This document shows positions 1-9,700 of a stretch of DNA of 64,000 nt, one piece after another. A program made the position numbers and the translations under genes. The first letter of the stretch is position 1. Every line of letters starts with the position of its first letter. The notes beneath the pieces are model-generated. The model made no database searches. It saw only the letters and a list, made by a program, of their open reading frames with translations, and was not told where the DNA came from. The DNA comes from Coprococcus sp. (GTDB taxonomy: Bacteria; Bacillota; Clostridia; Lachnospirales; Lachnospiraceae): NCBI GenBank assembly GCA_022793995.1, contig JAAWDY010000011.1, positions 237,596-301,595 of the forward strand, read 5' to 3'.

Positions 1-664
1 TTTTCTTTGCGTCAACGCCGTACACATACGTGTCATGGAGAAGTCCCTGGCTCTGGAGCATCTGTACATAAGCGACTCTCGGAAGATTCGGGAATTTTTC
101 TTTTCCTTCCATGATGCCGTAAGTTTCATAAACCTTTGTCTCGTCCGGCGTCAGTTCACGTGCGAGTTCTCCAAGGTAAACAGCCACCCTGAATCCCGCG
201 AAACGAACAGCCTGCTCATAGTCATGCTGTTTGATATCGTCGATCGGCTCGCATACTACTACCAGATTGTTCAGCTTAGAGAACGGGGTGTAGTCTGCTC
301 CCGGACCACTCATATCGATGATACCTTCCTGGAAACCAACGATCTTTCCTGCTGTTACGACCGCCATTCCCTTCAGAGCATATGTCTTGCCGCTTCCTAC
401 TGTATCGACCTTAGCGATGACTCCCGGGAAGATTCCTCCTCTTCCTTCCACTTTCACACGCGGTTCGATGACATCCTTAACCGGCGTAATGCGAACGCTC
501 TCTCCCGGTTTTGCAATGTCAAGCTTTACGCTTTTGATCTTCTCATCCTCGAGAACGATCGCTTTTACAGCTTCTTCAGACACATAAAGAACTCCGTCTT
601 CGATTTTAGACTCAGCTCCGAACTGAATGTCCTTGATGAAAATGTGGCCAACTTCTAATTTCAC
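1..664 (-). CDS. grdE: Glycine/sarcosine/betaine reductase protein B, alpha/beta precursor (GrdE), 3' part outside the window
   Basis: This gene is missing from the ORF track because it starts with GTG (complement of 662-664) and runs off the left edge. Its N-terminus reads VKLEVGHIFIKDIQFG, followed by a segment with ITPVKDVIEPRVKVEG, GKIVGFQEGIIDMSGPGA and LLHDTYVYGVDAK. These stretches are typical of the GrdE proprotein, which is cleaved into the two protein B subunits; one of them forms a pyruvoyl group that binds glycine as a Schiff base for reductive deamination to acetyl phosphate. The cleavage-site Cys lies beyond the window. A strong AAGGAGGG sits 9 nt before the GTG. The gene follows grdX by 74 bp and is probably under the glycine riboswitch upstream. 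The ORF listed on the plus strand at 35..658 is its shadow. Proline reductase precursor PrdA is related, but the GrdX neighbour and glycine aptamer favour GrdE. Confidence 0.93.
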   Translation of the reverse strand, partial: MKLEVGHIFIKDIQFGAESKIEDGVLYVSEEAVKAIVLEDEKIKSVKLDIAKPGESVRITPVKDVIEPRVKVEGRGGIFPGVIAKVDTVGSGKTYALKGMAVVTAGKIVGFQEGIIDMSGPGADYTPFSKLNNLVVVCEPIDDIKQHDYEQAVRFAGFRVAVYLGELARELTPDETKVYETYGIMEGKEKFPNLPRVAYVQMLQSQGLLHDTYVYGVDAKK

Positions 665-738
665 TGTAAATTCCCTCCTTCTTAAATATGTTTGTTTTAT
701 TGCCTGAAAGTACCTCCGTACTTCTACAGCCGATTGTG

Positions 739-1122
739 TTACCAGTATTCCACCGATGGGATCGCACTTTCGATCAACGTACAGTCGACTACCTGAAAAT
801 CTTTATACACTTCCGGTTTATATTTATCGGATCTGAACTGGAACTTTCCGCACGCATGGATCGCGCTTTCGATAATTTCAGCTGACCTAAGGTCCAGCGC
901 GCCGGCTTGTTTTGAAACCATCACAGATTTGTACGGTGTTTCGTTGGGTTTCACACTACCGGATAAGGGATGGGTCAAAAGCCTGTGTCCCAGATAGATC
1001 CGATCGCGTACTTTCTTTAAAGTTTCTTCAAAAGAAAGATTTTCATACTCGACATCCTGATCTTTGCCAAGTTTTTCCTCTACCAGAGGATTATTTGTGA
1101 TGATTACGAAACCGCCCTTCAT
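739..1122 (-). CDS. grdX: GrdX family protein
   Basis: A 127-aa protein beginning MKGGFVIITNNPLVEEK, with the family segments GHRLLTHPLSGSVKPNETPYKS and a C-terminal acidic tail. GrdX is a small protein of unknown biochemical role that heads glycine reductase operons in clostridia. I chose the internal ATG at 1122 rather than the ORF-track start at 1164. AAAGGA lies 8 nt upstream of it, and the longer version would read through the terminator hairpin of the riboswitch. The gene lies directly downstream of the glycine riboswitch/terminator and upstream of grdE, which fixes its pathway assignment even though its function is not known. Confidence 0.9.
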   Translation of the reverse strand: MKGGFVIITNNPLVEEKLGKDQDVEYENLSFEETLKKVRDRIYLGHRLLTHPLSGSVKPNETPYKSVMVSKQAGALDLRSAEIIESAIHACGKFQFRSDKYKPEVYKDFQVVDCTLIESAIPSVEYW

Positions 1123-1146
1123 ATCAGATATCCTTTCGTTTACTTC

Positions 1147-1190
1147 AAAAAAAGGGACGATCAAAACACTGTTGCTTTGTCGTCCCTTCT
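1147..1190 (-). terminator. Intrinsic terminator of the glycine riboswitch expression platform
   Basis: Read on the minus strand, AAGGGACGA pairs with TCGTCCCTT around a roughly 17-nt loop and is followed by seven T residues. It sits between the aptamer and the grdX ribosome-binding site. This placement is that of a transcriptional on/off switch. Confidence 0.88.
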
Positions 1191-1211
1191 GTCTCCCGGA
1201 TCATATAATCT

Positions 1212-1342
1212 GGATTCAGAGAGTAGTCCATTTCCCGTTCCTTTTGCCTGAAAGTTTCACCTTAAGTCTTTCCGAATATCTATCTAATCTCCGGCTTGCA
1301 TCTTCGGCGGTTCGCTCAAATCCACGAACTCTCTCACTGGAA
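1212..1342 (-). promoter_or_regulatory. Glycine riboswitch (single aptamer)
   Basis: On the minus strand the conserved glycine-aptamer landmarks occur in order. They are a GAGAGAG closing strand, CCGCCGAAGATGCAAGCC, the hallmark CTTTCAGGCAAAAGGAAC, and a closing ACTCTCT strand. Only one aptamer is visible. It is followed about 20 nt later by a terminator hairpin and then grdX-grdE. The expected logic is glycine-dependent read-through that switches on glycine reductase; that direction is inferred from known examples. Confidence 0.93.
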
Positions 1343-1406
1343 ATATCAACCTACTTATTTAATTACCTTGTCTAACATTGTAATAAATGTTCTCTTCAAC
1401 AAAGCC

Positions 1407-1435
1407 ATTGTAGCACATGTCTATGCAAAATGCCA
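1407..1435 (-). promoter_or_regulatory. Predicted sigma-A promoter of the riboswitch-grdXE transcript
   Basis: The minus strand reads TGGCAT, a 17-nt spacer, then TACAAT, placed about 65 bp upstream of the aptamer. The -10 box matches well and the -35 box is weak. No terminator is visible between the symporter gene stop at 1509 and this site, so read-through from the symporter gene is also possible. Confidence 0.5.
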
Positions 1436-1508
1436 GTCTTTTTATAGATTTTTTTTGATTTTGTTATTGTTTTTTTGTATAAGTCCTTCCCTACTTTAAT
1501 GTGCTGAA

Positions 1509-2879
1509 TTATCCTTTTTTCTGCCTGGGGAGGAAATTCTTGTAATAGTCGTCCATGACCTCCTTTACCACTTTTGAAAGCGCCAATAGAGCAATGATGT
1601 TCGGGATAACCATTAGGCTGTTGAAGCAGTCGGCAAGAGTCCATACAAGCTCAACCTTCCACATAGCCCCTACCGCAACACAGATACAGACGAGCACCGC
1701 ATAGACTTTTACCGCCTTTGCGCCGAACAGATATCGGATATTTGCTTCGCCGAAGAAATACCAGCCGATAATCGTCGAAAATGCAAAGAACAACATACAG
1801 ATCGCGATAAATATCTCTCCGCCTTTTCCATATACGGTAGAAAATGCATACTGGCTCAGCTCAGCGCCTGTCAACTTGCTTTCTCTTGCGCCGGTCGTGA
1901 TGATAACCAATGCCGTCAGGTTCAGAATAACGAATGTATCGATGAATACGCCTACCATTGCCACAAAGCCCTGTTCCACCGGATGTTTTACCTTAGCGAC
2001 CGCGTGTGCGTGCGGAGTGGAACCCATACCTGCTTCATTGGAGAAAAGCCCTCTCGCAACACCTTTGGTGAGCGCAAGCTTAACCGTCGCCCCTAACGCT
2101 CCACCGGCGACTGCCGACGGATTGAACGCTCCCACAACGATATCACGAAATGCTGCTGGCACATGTCCGATATTCGCAATGATAACGATCAAAGAACCTA
2201 CGATATAGAATGCAGCCATAATCGGAACGATCAGTTCCGTCACTTTCGCGATACGGTTCATTCCTCCGGTAAATACGAAAAGCGCTACGACCGCTACAAG
2301 GACTCCCATAACGATCTCCGGAATCCCGAACGCCGTCCTCCAGGATGCTGCGATGGAATTTGACTGTACAATGTTGCCCATGAAGCCAAGAGCAAAAATG
2401 AGAAGAACGGCGAATATTCCCGCCAGGACTTTCCCGAACGCACCTTTGAACGCTCCTTTGATATAGTAGACCGGCCCTCCTGTCACCGTCCCGTCGGAAC
2501 CAATCTGTTTATACTTCTGAGCCATACATGCCTCGGCAAAGATCGTCGCCATCCCTAAGAACGCGCTGACCCACATCCAGAAGATCGCTCCCGGACCTCC
2601 TGCCGCGATCGCACTTGCCGCTCCGGCGATATTCCCGGTTCCTACCTGCGCGGCGATGGCTGTCGCAAGGGCCTGGAAGGAAGACATTCCTTCTTTCCCC
2701 GCTTCCCCTTTCTTCTTAAATAGGTCGCCAAAGGTCATCTTCATGCCCTGCCCGAATCCCTTCACCTGAATGAATCCAAGCCTCACTGAAAACCAAAGCC
2801 CTGCACCCACCAGCGCTACCAACAAGACGGAACCTGTCAGCAGATCATTGAGATCTAATGCCATTTGATTAATGTCCAT
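1509..2879 (-). CDS. Alanine/glycine:cation symporter (AGCS) family transporter
   Basis: A 456-aa polytopic membrane protein of the usual AGCS length. It couples Na+ (or H+) influx to uptake of alanine or glycine. Family stretches visible are ATAIAAQVGTGNIAGAASAI near residue 75, GGPVYYIKGAFKG near residue 135, and NEAGMGSTPHAHAVAKVKHP, followed by repeated hydrophobic segments to the C-terminus. The ATG is preceded by AGGAGAGGG. The gene is immediately upstream of the riboswitch-controlled grdX-grdE on the same strand. Glycine is therefore the likeliest physiological substrate, supplying the Stickland acceptor; this is inference from context. It has its own promoter and no riboswitch of its own that I can see. 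Confidence 0.92.
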   Translation of the reverse strand: MDINQMALDLNDLLTGSVLLVALVGAGLWFSVRLGFIQVKGFGQGMKMTFGDLFKKKGEAGKEGMSSFQALATAIAAQVGTGNIAGAASAIAAGGPGAIFWMWVSAFLGMATIFAEACMAQKYKQIGSDGTVTGGPVYYIKGAFKGAFGKVLAGIFAVLLIFALGFMGNIVQSNSIAASWRTAFGIPEIVMGVLVAVVALFVFTGGMNRIAKVTELIVPIMAAFYIVGSLIVIIANIGHVPAAFRDIVVGAFNPSAVAGGALGATVKLALTKGVARGLFSNEAGMGSTPHAHAVAKVKHPVEQGFVAMVGVFIDTFVILNLTALVIITTGARESKLTGAELSQYAFSTVYGKGGEIFIAICMLFFAFSTIIGWYFFGEANIRYLFGAKAVKVYAVLVCICVAVGAMWKVELVWTLADCFNSLMVIPNIIALLALSKVVKEVMDDYYKNFLPRQKKG

Positions 2880-2933
2880 AGTTACCCTCTCCTTTTCCTA
2901 TAGATATTTTATATGATACTATTTATATGTTAT

Positions 2934-2962
2934 ATGCTACATTATTTGGCAATTTTGGTCAA
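2934..2962 (-). promoter_or_regulatory. Predicted promoter of the AGCS symporter gene
   Basis: The minus strand reads TTGACC, 17 nt, TAGCAT. An overlapping alternative is TTGCCA, 18 nt, ATATAA. Both lie 55-85 bp upstream of the ATG. Confidence 0.5.
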
Positions 2963-3037
2963 TGGTATTCCCGCGCTTATGTATATTTTTGTTCAATATG
3001 CCAGTTCTCTACTTACTTTCCGAATTTTTTTCGGCAT

Positions 3038-3080
3038 TAAAAAAACGCCGGGCCTCACAATATGCAAGGGTTCCGGCGTC
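3038..3080 (-). terminator. Intrinsic terminator after purB
   Basis: Downstream of the purB stop, the minus strand has ACGCCGG pairing with CCGGCGT across a partly paired loop, followed by a run of seven T residues. It separates purB from the AGCS gene. Confidence 0.8.
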
Positions 3081-3129
3081 TGACGCATTTTTAACAAAAT
3101 TTTCCATTTTCAGCATTTTACCCAAAGTT

Positions 3130-4563
3130 TTATACATTGATCTCCGCTTTCATGCCGAGAAATTCTTTGTTTTTGTCCAGGATGGGACGGATCACGTCCG
3201 TCAGGAAGCGCTCTACCTGCTCTTTGGCGCGTCCGATATAGCGCGACGGTTCCATCGTCTTCCTCAAATCATCCAGAGTCAGATTAAAAGAAGGATCTTT
3301 TGCGATCAGTTCCAGAAGGTTATTATCCAATCCCTCCACTTTCACACGGCATCCTGCTTCCATCGAGAGCGTACGGATACGTTCATGAAGCTCCTGCCGG
3401 TCGCCTCCCGCCTTCACAGCGTCCATCATGATATTTTCCGTTGCCATAAAGGGAAGCTCTGCCAGCAGATGCTTTTCCACTACTTTGGGATACACCACAA
3501 GACCATCCACCACGTTCAGACACAAGTCAAGGATCCCGTCCACCGCAAGGAATCCTTCCGGAATACTGAGACGCTTGTTCGCAGAATCATCCAGCGTCCG
3601 CTCGAACCATTGTGAGGCGGAGGTGATTGCTGGGTTCAGCGCGTCCGCCATCACATACCTCGAGAGGGAAGCGATCCGTTCACTCCTCATCGGATTCCGT
3701 TTATAAGCCATCGCCGAAGAGCCGATCTGCGTATCTTCAAATGGTTCCTCGATCTCTTTTAGATGCTGGAGCAGACGGATGTCATTGGAAAACTTATGTG
3801 CGCTTGCCGCGATTCCGGCAAGAATATTCAGAACCCGCGTATCTACCTTACGGGAGTAGGTCTGCCCTGAGACTGGGTAGCAGGCCGCAAAACCCATTTT
3901 TTCTGCGATCATAGGGTCGATCTGGTCGATCTTCTCCTGATCCCCCTCGAACAGCTCCAAAAAACTTGCCTGTGTTCCTGTCGTCCCTTTAGAGCCGAGC
4001 AGCTTTAAGCTTCCCAGCACATATTCCAGATCCTCCAGATCCATCGCAAATTCCTGCATCCAAAGTGTAGCGCGCTTCCCTACTGTCGTGGGCTGTGCCG
4101 GCTGGAAATGCGTAAACGCAAGCGTTGGAAGACTCTTATATTCATCCGCAAAACGTGACAGCGTATCAAGCACATTCACCAGCTTTTTCTTTACCAGGCG
4201 AAGCGCTTTTGCCATCACAATGATATCCGTATTGTCACCCACATAGCATGAGGTCGCCCCAAGATGGATGATCCCCTTTGCTTTAGGGCACTGCTGTCCA
4301 TAGGCGTATACATGGGACATTACGTCGTGGCGCACGATCTTCTCCCGCTCCTTCGCCACGTCATAATTGATATCATCCGCATGCGCCTTTAACTCCTCGA
4401 TCTGTTCTTCCGTGATATCCAGGCCCAGTTCCTTTTCCGTCTCCGCAAGAGCGATCCATAGCTGCCGCCATGTCCTGAATTTCATATCTGGCGAAAAAAT
4501 ATACTGCATTTCCCGGCTGGCATACCGCTCTGAGAGCGGACTTACATACTTATCCTGACTCAT
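3130..4563 (-). CDS. purB: Adenylosuccinate lyase
   Basis: A 477-aa member of the fumarase/aspartase superfamily. The enzyme catalyses two fumarate-releasing steps of purine synthesis: SAICAR to AICAR, and adenylosuccinate to AMP. The superfamily signature is seen as SSAMAYKRNPMRSE near residue 290, which carries the flexible signature loop with the catalytic serine. Other family stretches are HLGATSCYVGDNTD and the TTVGKRATLWMQE segment. The length is typical of the clostridial type. AAAGGAGAAGG precedes the ATG by about 7 nt. It is monocistronic as far as the sequence shows. The leader contains two copies of a 38-bp hairpin-forming repeat, and a terminator follows. Confidence 0.96.
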   Translation of the reverse strand: MSQDKYVSPLSERYASREMQYIFSPDMKFRTWRQLWIALAETEKELGLDITEEQIEELKAHADDINYDVAKEREKIVRHDVMSHVYAYGQQCPKAKGIIHLGATSCYVGDNTDIIVMAKALRLVKKKLVNVLDTLSRFADEYKSLPTLAFTHFQPAQPTTVGKRATLWMQEFAMDLEDLEYVLGSLKLLGSKGTTGTQASFLELFEGDQEKIDQIDPMIAEKMGFAACYPVSGQTYSRKVDTRVLNILAGIAASAHKFSNDIRLLQHLKEIEEPFEDTQIGSSAMAYKRNPMRSERIASLSRYVMADALNPAITSASQWFERTLDDSANKRLSIPEGFLAVDGILDLCLNVVDGLVVYPKVVEKHLLAELPFMATENIMMDAVKAGGDRQELHERIRTLSMEAGCRVKVEGLDNNLLELIAKDPSFNLTLDDLRKTMEPSRYIGRAKEQVERFLTDVIRPILDKNKEFLGMKAEINV

Positions 4564-4577
4564 ATCTTCCTTCTCCT

Positions 4578-4682
4578 TTACCTTAATCTTACATCGCCGA
4601 ATAGGCGATTGCGTTCAGGTATCCCGAATGCACCGCATGAGGGGTTACCTTAATCTTACACCGCCGAATAGGCGATTGCGTT
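4578..4682. repeat. Two 38-bp direct repeats with an internal hairpin, in the purB leader
   Basis: Copies at 4578-4615 and 4645-4682 differ at a single base and are 67 bp apart. Each contains the stem CGCC/GGCG around TATTC on the minus strand. In the second copy the base change turns one closing pair into a wobble, so the hairpin is preserved. They occupy nearly all of the space between the stop of the upstream gene (4686) and purB. They could be processing or attenuation elements or a recent duplication. No T tract follows either one. Confidence 0.85.
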
Positions 4683-4685
4683 CCG

Positions 4686-5447
4686 TTATCCTCTCCGATA
4701 TTCCCGTTTCCACTCTTCAAGAAGCTTCCGGGACGGAAGGATTGATACTTGCTTCTTTCTCTCGGCAATTTTCTGGTTCAGCTTATTATCCACATCCAGC
4801 AGGATGTTGTTCTCCATAACCATCTTTTGATATTCGTCTGCCGGAAGATACCGATAGCACGCGTACAGATATCCTTCCAACATACTGTTGTCCTCGCAGA
4901 TCTTATATGCTTTCTCATACATTTTGGCAGACTCTTCGTAAAGGAAGGCCCTGCCGTATGTGGCCGCAAGGCACGCATACACCCTACCATAAAAACGCTT
5001 GTCCACGGAAGGATCCCTCTCGCCATTTACAATCGACATATACACCAAAATGGCAGACTCCAGCTCCCCGCTCTCCATCAGGCAGTCCGCTTTAAATTTC
5101 TGGCGTTCCACTTCTTTTTGGTTCCTCAGCTTTTCCAGCACATTCTGGATATGCGCCAGCTCGACCTGGGTATAAATGCGGGCGTCGTTTAAGACGTCCA
5201 GTACGAACTGTTCCACAGAACTGTTATTTTTGATCAGGTCCATCAGATTCTCAGCCAGATCCTCCAGTTCCAGTTCTTCAGCGATCCAGCGGCACAGCTG
5301 TTCATTCATGATCGTATAATCGATCAGATAGAGATTGTTGCAGAGATAATAGCACAGCTCCTCTATCGTATAAATCCGCTTATGGACCCTCGCTATCTCA
5401 TAAGGATGCTTTGCCTTTTTTTTATGACAAAGAATTAAACTGCCCAT
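4686..5447 (-). CDS. Protein of unknown function with TPR-like helical repeats (cluster gene 3)
   Basis: A 253-aa soluble protein with no signal peptide or membrane segment. The N-terminal part is alpha-helical and begins with a short hydrophilic segment. From about residue 125 onward it has TPR-like helix pairs, for example AILVYMSIVN, YGRAFLYEESAKMYEKAY and a following helix. I do not recognise a named family. Its start overlaps the 3' end of the preceding ASKHA-like gene by 26 bp, so the two are translationally coupled. It belongs with the 427-aa and 1094-aa genes upstream as a three-gene operon. The function is unknown, and a role as scaffold or co-factor of the ATPase-like partner is only a guess. 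Confidence 0.8.
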   Translation of the reverse strand: MGSLILCHKKKAKHPYEIARVHKRIYTIEELCYYLCNNLYLIDYTIMNEQLCRWIAEELELEDLAENLMDLIKNNSSVEQFVLDVLNDARIYTQVELAHIQNVLEKLRNQKEVERQKFKADCLMESGELESAILVYMSIVNGERDPSVDKRFYGRVYACLAATYGRAFLYEESAKMYEKAYKICEDNSMLEGYLYACYRYLPADEYQKMVMENNILLDVDNKLNQKIAERKKQVSILPSRKLLEEWKREYRRG

Positions 5448-6705
5448 TACTTCCTCCCAACTCGATCACCTTTTCCACGCTAAAACCCGTGGAGGAGAAA
5501 AACTCTCCAAAGCCTATGTCCTCGAATAAAATGTGGCATGTCCGCTCATCCGTGAACATCGTCCGGATCCGGATGCGCAGCGCATAATTTTTTCGCTCCG
5601 GAAGCCCTGCCAGAGATACCGTCTCCACCCGCAAGCTTCCTGTAAGGAGAGACTCTATATGAATCTCAATATCCTGCGTGTCCTCCAGGAGTACCTCGCA
5701 CTGCTTGTCCGCCTCGTACCAATGGGATCCCCATGCCACCAAAGGATACCACCCGTCTTCTCCGCGTATCCTCATCTTCAGACAGATCTGTTCCGTCATC
5801 TTCGTCTCGTCAAGGTACACCGGACCGTCGATCTGCTCCAAAGCCCGTTTCTGCGCCGTATAACAGGCGCCTTTGCTGTATAGGTTGTTCCCCATAAACG
5901 CGCGCCGTCCGTTACAAAGTACCCGCAAAGAATTGGGATACCAGTTATTCTCAAATCCGTCTCCAGTAAGGAACACGGAAGAAATCGTCTTTCTGTCAAA
6001 TACACTTTGGATAAAGCTCTTGAAATGCTCGTCCGCCGCCTTCGCCTTATCGACGTTCAGAACCGGATACACGGATTCAAGTTCCTCCATCTGTGCATCC
6101 GCTACTTTTTCCACTGTCACAAAGCTTTCTTTCCCTTTCCGGTACTTGATCTTAAGCTCCCGGAGCATAAAAGCTCGGATCACATCCTCGTCGCAGTAAA
6201 ACAAAGCGGATTCATACTGCCACAGCTCTTTCGGCTGATTAAACATATAATGGCAGAAACTCTCCTTATAATCCTGTACATAAATGTATTCCTTCGGAAC
6301 CCCCAGACGCTGTCCGATTCCTTTCAGCAGATATCGGATATCCTCGTTCATCTCCGGCACAGTGAATGTGATTGTCTCGATCTCCGGAAACGAGGTGAGC
6401 GTCTGGCGGATAAACTCAGCCAGCAGCCAGACAGCCTCAAATTCCTCTCCGGCAACCTGAAGACGCTCCTTCTTTAACGCGCTGTGCCAAATATTACTGA
6501 CCGGGATGCTTCCCCGCACACTATTCATCCTTCCCGCATTCTTTCCGTACGTCCACGTATCTTTATAATAGGTCATCTCCAGAGGAATCTGATTGTTCTC
6601 CATGCCCGTCTCAAGGGTATCCGGTTCCTGTGTTTCTTCGTTAAAATAACTAATCTGGCAGACCTTTGGGTTGATATCGTATCCGATGATACTTCCACGT
6701 AACAT
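5422..6705 (-). CDS. ASKHA (Hsp70/actin)-like protein of unknown function, resembling DUF5716
   Basis: A 427-aa soluble protein. The N-terminus MLRGSIIGYDINPKVCQIS looks like the phosphate-1 strand pair of the Hsp70/actin fold. A later segment, SSVFLTGDGFENNWYPN followed by a GRRAFMGNNLYSKGA helix, resembles the Hsp70 pattern of a strand-turn-GG/DG loop and a terminal 'lGAA' helix. I recall proteins of this type annotated as DUF5716 in Lachnospiraceae; the number is from memory. The C-terminal about 100 residues look beta-rich (like a substrate-binding region). It lies 15 bp downstream of the 1094-aa gene and overlaps the next gene. Whether it binds ATP cannot be judged by eye. Confidence 0.72.
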   Translation of the reverse strand: MLRGSIIGYDINPKVCQISYFNEETQEPDTLETGMENNQIPLEMTYYKDTWTYGKNAGRMNSVRGSIPVSNIWHSALKKERLQVAGEEFEAVWLLAEFIRQTLTSFPEIETITFTVPEMNEDIRYLLKGIGQRLGVPKEYIYVQDYKESFCHYMFNQPKELWQYESALFYCDEDVIRAFMLRELKIKYRKGKESFVTVEKVADAQMEELESVYPVLNVDKAKAADEHFKSFIQSVFDRKTISSVFLTGDGFENNWYPNSLRVLCNGRRAFMGNNLYSKGACYTAQKRALEQIDGPVYLDETKMTEQICLKMRIRGEDGWYPLVAWGSHWYEADKQCEVLLEDTQDIEIHIESLLTGSLRVETVSLAGLPERKNYALRIRIRTMFTDERTCHILFEDIGFGEFFSSTGFSVEKVIELGGSNGQFNSLS

Positions 6706-6720
6706 AAAGAACCTCCCCGT

Positions 6721-9700
6721 TTAATAAGCAACAAAAATCTCTTCTGCAAGCTCTTTTTCCGCCTCATATTCCCGCATGGCGCCCGGAAGAGCTGTGTCGT
6801 CCAGCTGCGCCATATCATTGAGACGTCCGTATCTTCCGATCGACTTTGCCTCCTTCGGCTCATAGAGCTGCTTCTCGGTAACGATCACATTGTTTCCCCT
6901 GGCCTCTGTAAAATAATATCGCACCGTCTCGTCGCCGAACAAGATCAATGTCTTAATGTAGGTATCCTCATAGGCTGGGAGCAGAACTTCATGCTGATAA
7001 TTCAGGCTGTCGCTCTCCCCTTTTAGCACCTGGTAAGAAATCGTGACTTTGCTCCCAGACTTCGCGTGGTACTCGATCATACTCTTATCATAGAGCTGAA
7101 CCTCCCTGAGCCACCCTTCCGGATAATCCAGGTAGAAAGAAAAAAACAACTGCTTCTCACACATCTCGCGCAGAAATTCCCTCAGCATGGGCTCAAGCTC
7201 CTGGTGTACGTCGCGGGATGAATAATATTTTAAAAGAGCAATCTTACAGATATCCGCAAGCTCCTCCTCCTTGCGGTACTCGTTAGCAATAATCGTGAAC
7301 ACACATCCGTTCACCTGTCTGCCGCTCACCACGTACTCGCGGGACACGTATGCAAGATACGCCTGTTTCAGACGGAAATAGGTTCTTCCTTCATAATAGT
7401 CTGCAAAAATCTCTTCCTCCCCGAACATCATCTCAGAAAAAAGCATTTGCGTGATGATCCGTTCTGAAAGCTTATAGGTCGTCACATCATAATCCTGCGC
7501 CACGTGCCAGAGTTGTTTCATATTCGCTGTCGCACCACAGTAATACTCGGAAAGATACGTTAAAGTCACCTTATCGTACTGTCCCTTTTGGAACAATTCA
7601 AAACATACAAAACTAAGGAAGTCGTCCTCTTCATAGCCTTCCTCCCGGATCCGCATACTGCACAGACGGAATACGTCCTTCTCATCGAACGCATCCAGCC
7701 CGTACTCTCGGATACTCTTCCAGTTCAGCTCTTCCTTCTCCCTTTTGCGCTCTTCCTCCTCATTTTCTTCCTGGTATTTCCGGCACATGTCTATATACCG
7801 GCTCTCATAGAACAGGCGCATGGTATCGTAAGGGATCGAGTCCGCATAATGCCGTCCATCTTTCGCTTCCCAGACAATCCGCGCATCCTTACCATAGAGA
7901 TACACGATCGTACCTGCAGGATTATACGGAATCCGCTGCGAAATAGAACCGTCCGCCTCCAACACCAGAATATACGACATATTCGGCATAGTCGTCTTGA
8001 TCTCATAGGCGTGGCAGATATCATACATCGCTCGGATCCTCTCCGGCGTCATATCCCGCGCATTACAGCAGCGTTTATAGATGATCCTGAGCGCCTCGCT
8101 GATTCTTCTTTGCTCAAGCTGTTCCCACGCGAATCTCTCCATCTGCTCCCTATAGGACGCATAGAGTTCCCCCGTCTCATCCTGATACGAAATCATATTC
8201 GCATAGAGAACCGCCGCCTTCTTATAGTTCAATGTATTTCCATGCATAAAATATAAATACACGGACTTCGGAAATTCCTTTTTCAGGTAATGATCGTCGA
8301 TCGTCATCATGTAATACTCATAGAGCTGGGCAATCTTAAGATCTGCTTCCACCGCCTTTTCATAATACGGAAAACAGTCCTCAGCAGTACGGTTCCCGCG
8401 GATCAGATGGGCGCAGATCGCCGTTAGGATCATCGTATCGGGATATATCTCATATAATTTGCGCAGAACCTCGTCCAAATGCCGGTCATATACCCTCTGC
8501 TGTGTCGCAAGGTTCGCAATATAGAGCGCGAGTTCTTTTGTAACCAGCTTGTATTTGACAGCAAAATTCATGATCTGTATTTCAAAAGAGGTCAGTTTTT
8601 TCAGACAGGTTGGATAGTCACGGAAACACCGATATGCCTGCCAGTACAAAATAATCTGGTTGGAACCATTATAATAATGGCGCTCCAGCACATGCAGGCG
8701 CTTGCTATGATTTTTATATTCCGGATCAATATCAACCAGCATACAGACAAGCTGCCAAGATCTCGGGCGCTTCATATATGCCTTGTTCAGTTCCTCCACC
8801 ACCCGGTTCACATGACTTCCTGTCTTGCGCACCCGTGCGGTCAGGTATAGATAATACGAGGAAATAATCGGATCTTTACCAATCGAAAACTTACTGTAAT
8901 TATAATTATCCAGGATATCGCTTGCACCACTCTCATCACCGCACAGCAGATGCATATGCGCGTCGAACAGAGGGTATACATCCCCATCTCCAGTGTAAAT
9001 GTCAAGCGCCGACAGCCTGTGCCTTGTCTCGGCCGCCCACTTTTCCACCGGCATCTGGCCCGACATAGCTCTCAAAAATCCCCTCAAAGAGGATGCAAGG
9101 ATCGAATCCGCCTCTCTGCGGTTCTCCTCGTGGTCTTTATGCACCGCTACCATGATCTCATAGGAAAGCGTCTCATAAGGACTTTCAAACAGGATCCTCC
9201 CATAGTTATTCCCAGCGTGCGTCTTCTCAGGATGGATGATATAGCTAAAATCAAACAGATTCCCTACGAAATCATCCGTAGAAAAACTATCCCTTGCAAT
9301 CTGAATAAAAGCGCCGTCCACATGCACCTTGACCGGCATATATCCCCATGTATTTTTCGTAAAATGGATGATCTCCCGCGTGGCCTCCTTTAGGTTACGG
9401 AATGTTCTCTGGGTCTTCCCCATGGTAAGGAAAATGCATTCCTTCTGCTTGATCCCTACAAGGAATTCTTCCATAGCCTGTTCTCCCAGCGACCACTTAC
9501 GCATATTATCATATAGGGACCGTATCCTGGGTTCCTCGTACTTAATCACCTCGTAAAAATCCCTCGAGCGGAACAGACGCTGCGCCTCCGTAAAATCCTG
9601 CAGCGCCAGCTTCTTAAAGTCCCTCGCATTCTGCACTCTGCCATAAGAAGTCATGACATAGGGGCGCTCGATCAACGCGGTAAACGCAATACGGAACTCG

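Noticed and set aside
35-658. 207-aa plus-strand ORF at the left edge
   Set aside because: It is antisense to the GTG-started grdE gene, which matches a known family; the plus-strand product matches nothing I recognise.
7588-8256. 222-aa plus-strand ORF
   Set aside because: Antisense shadow of the 1094-aa TPR gene, with atypical composition and no ribosome-binding site.
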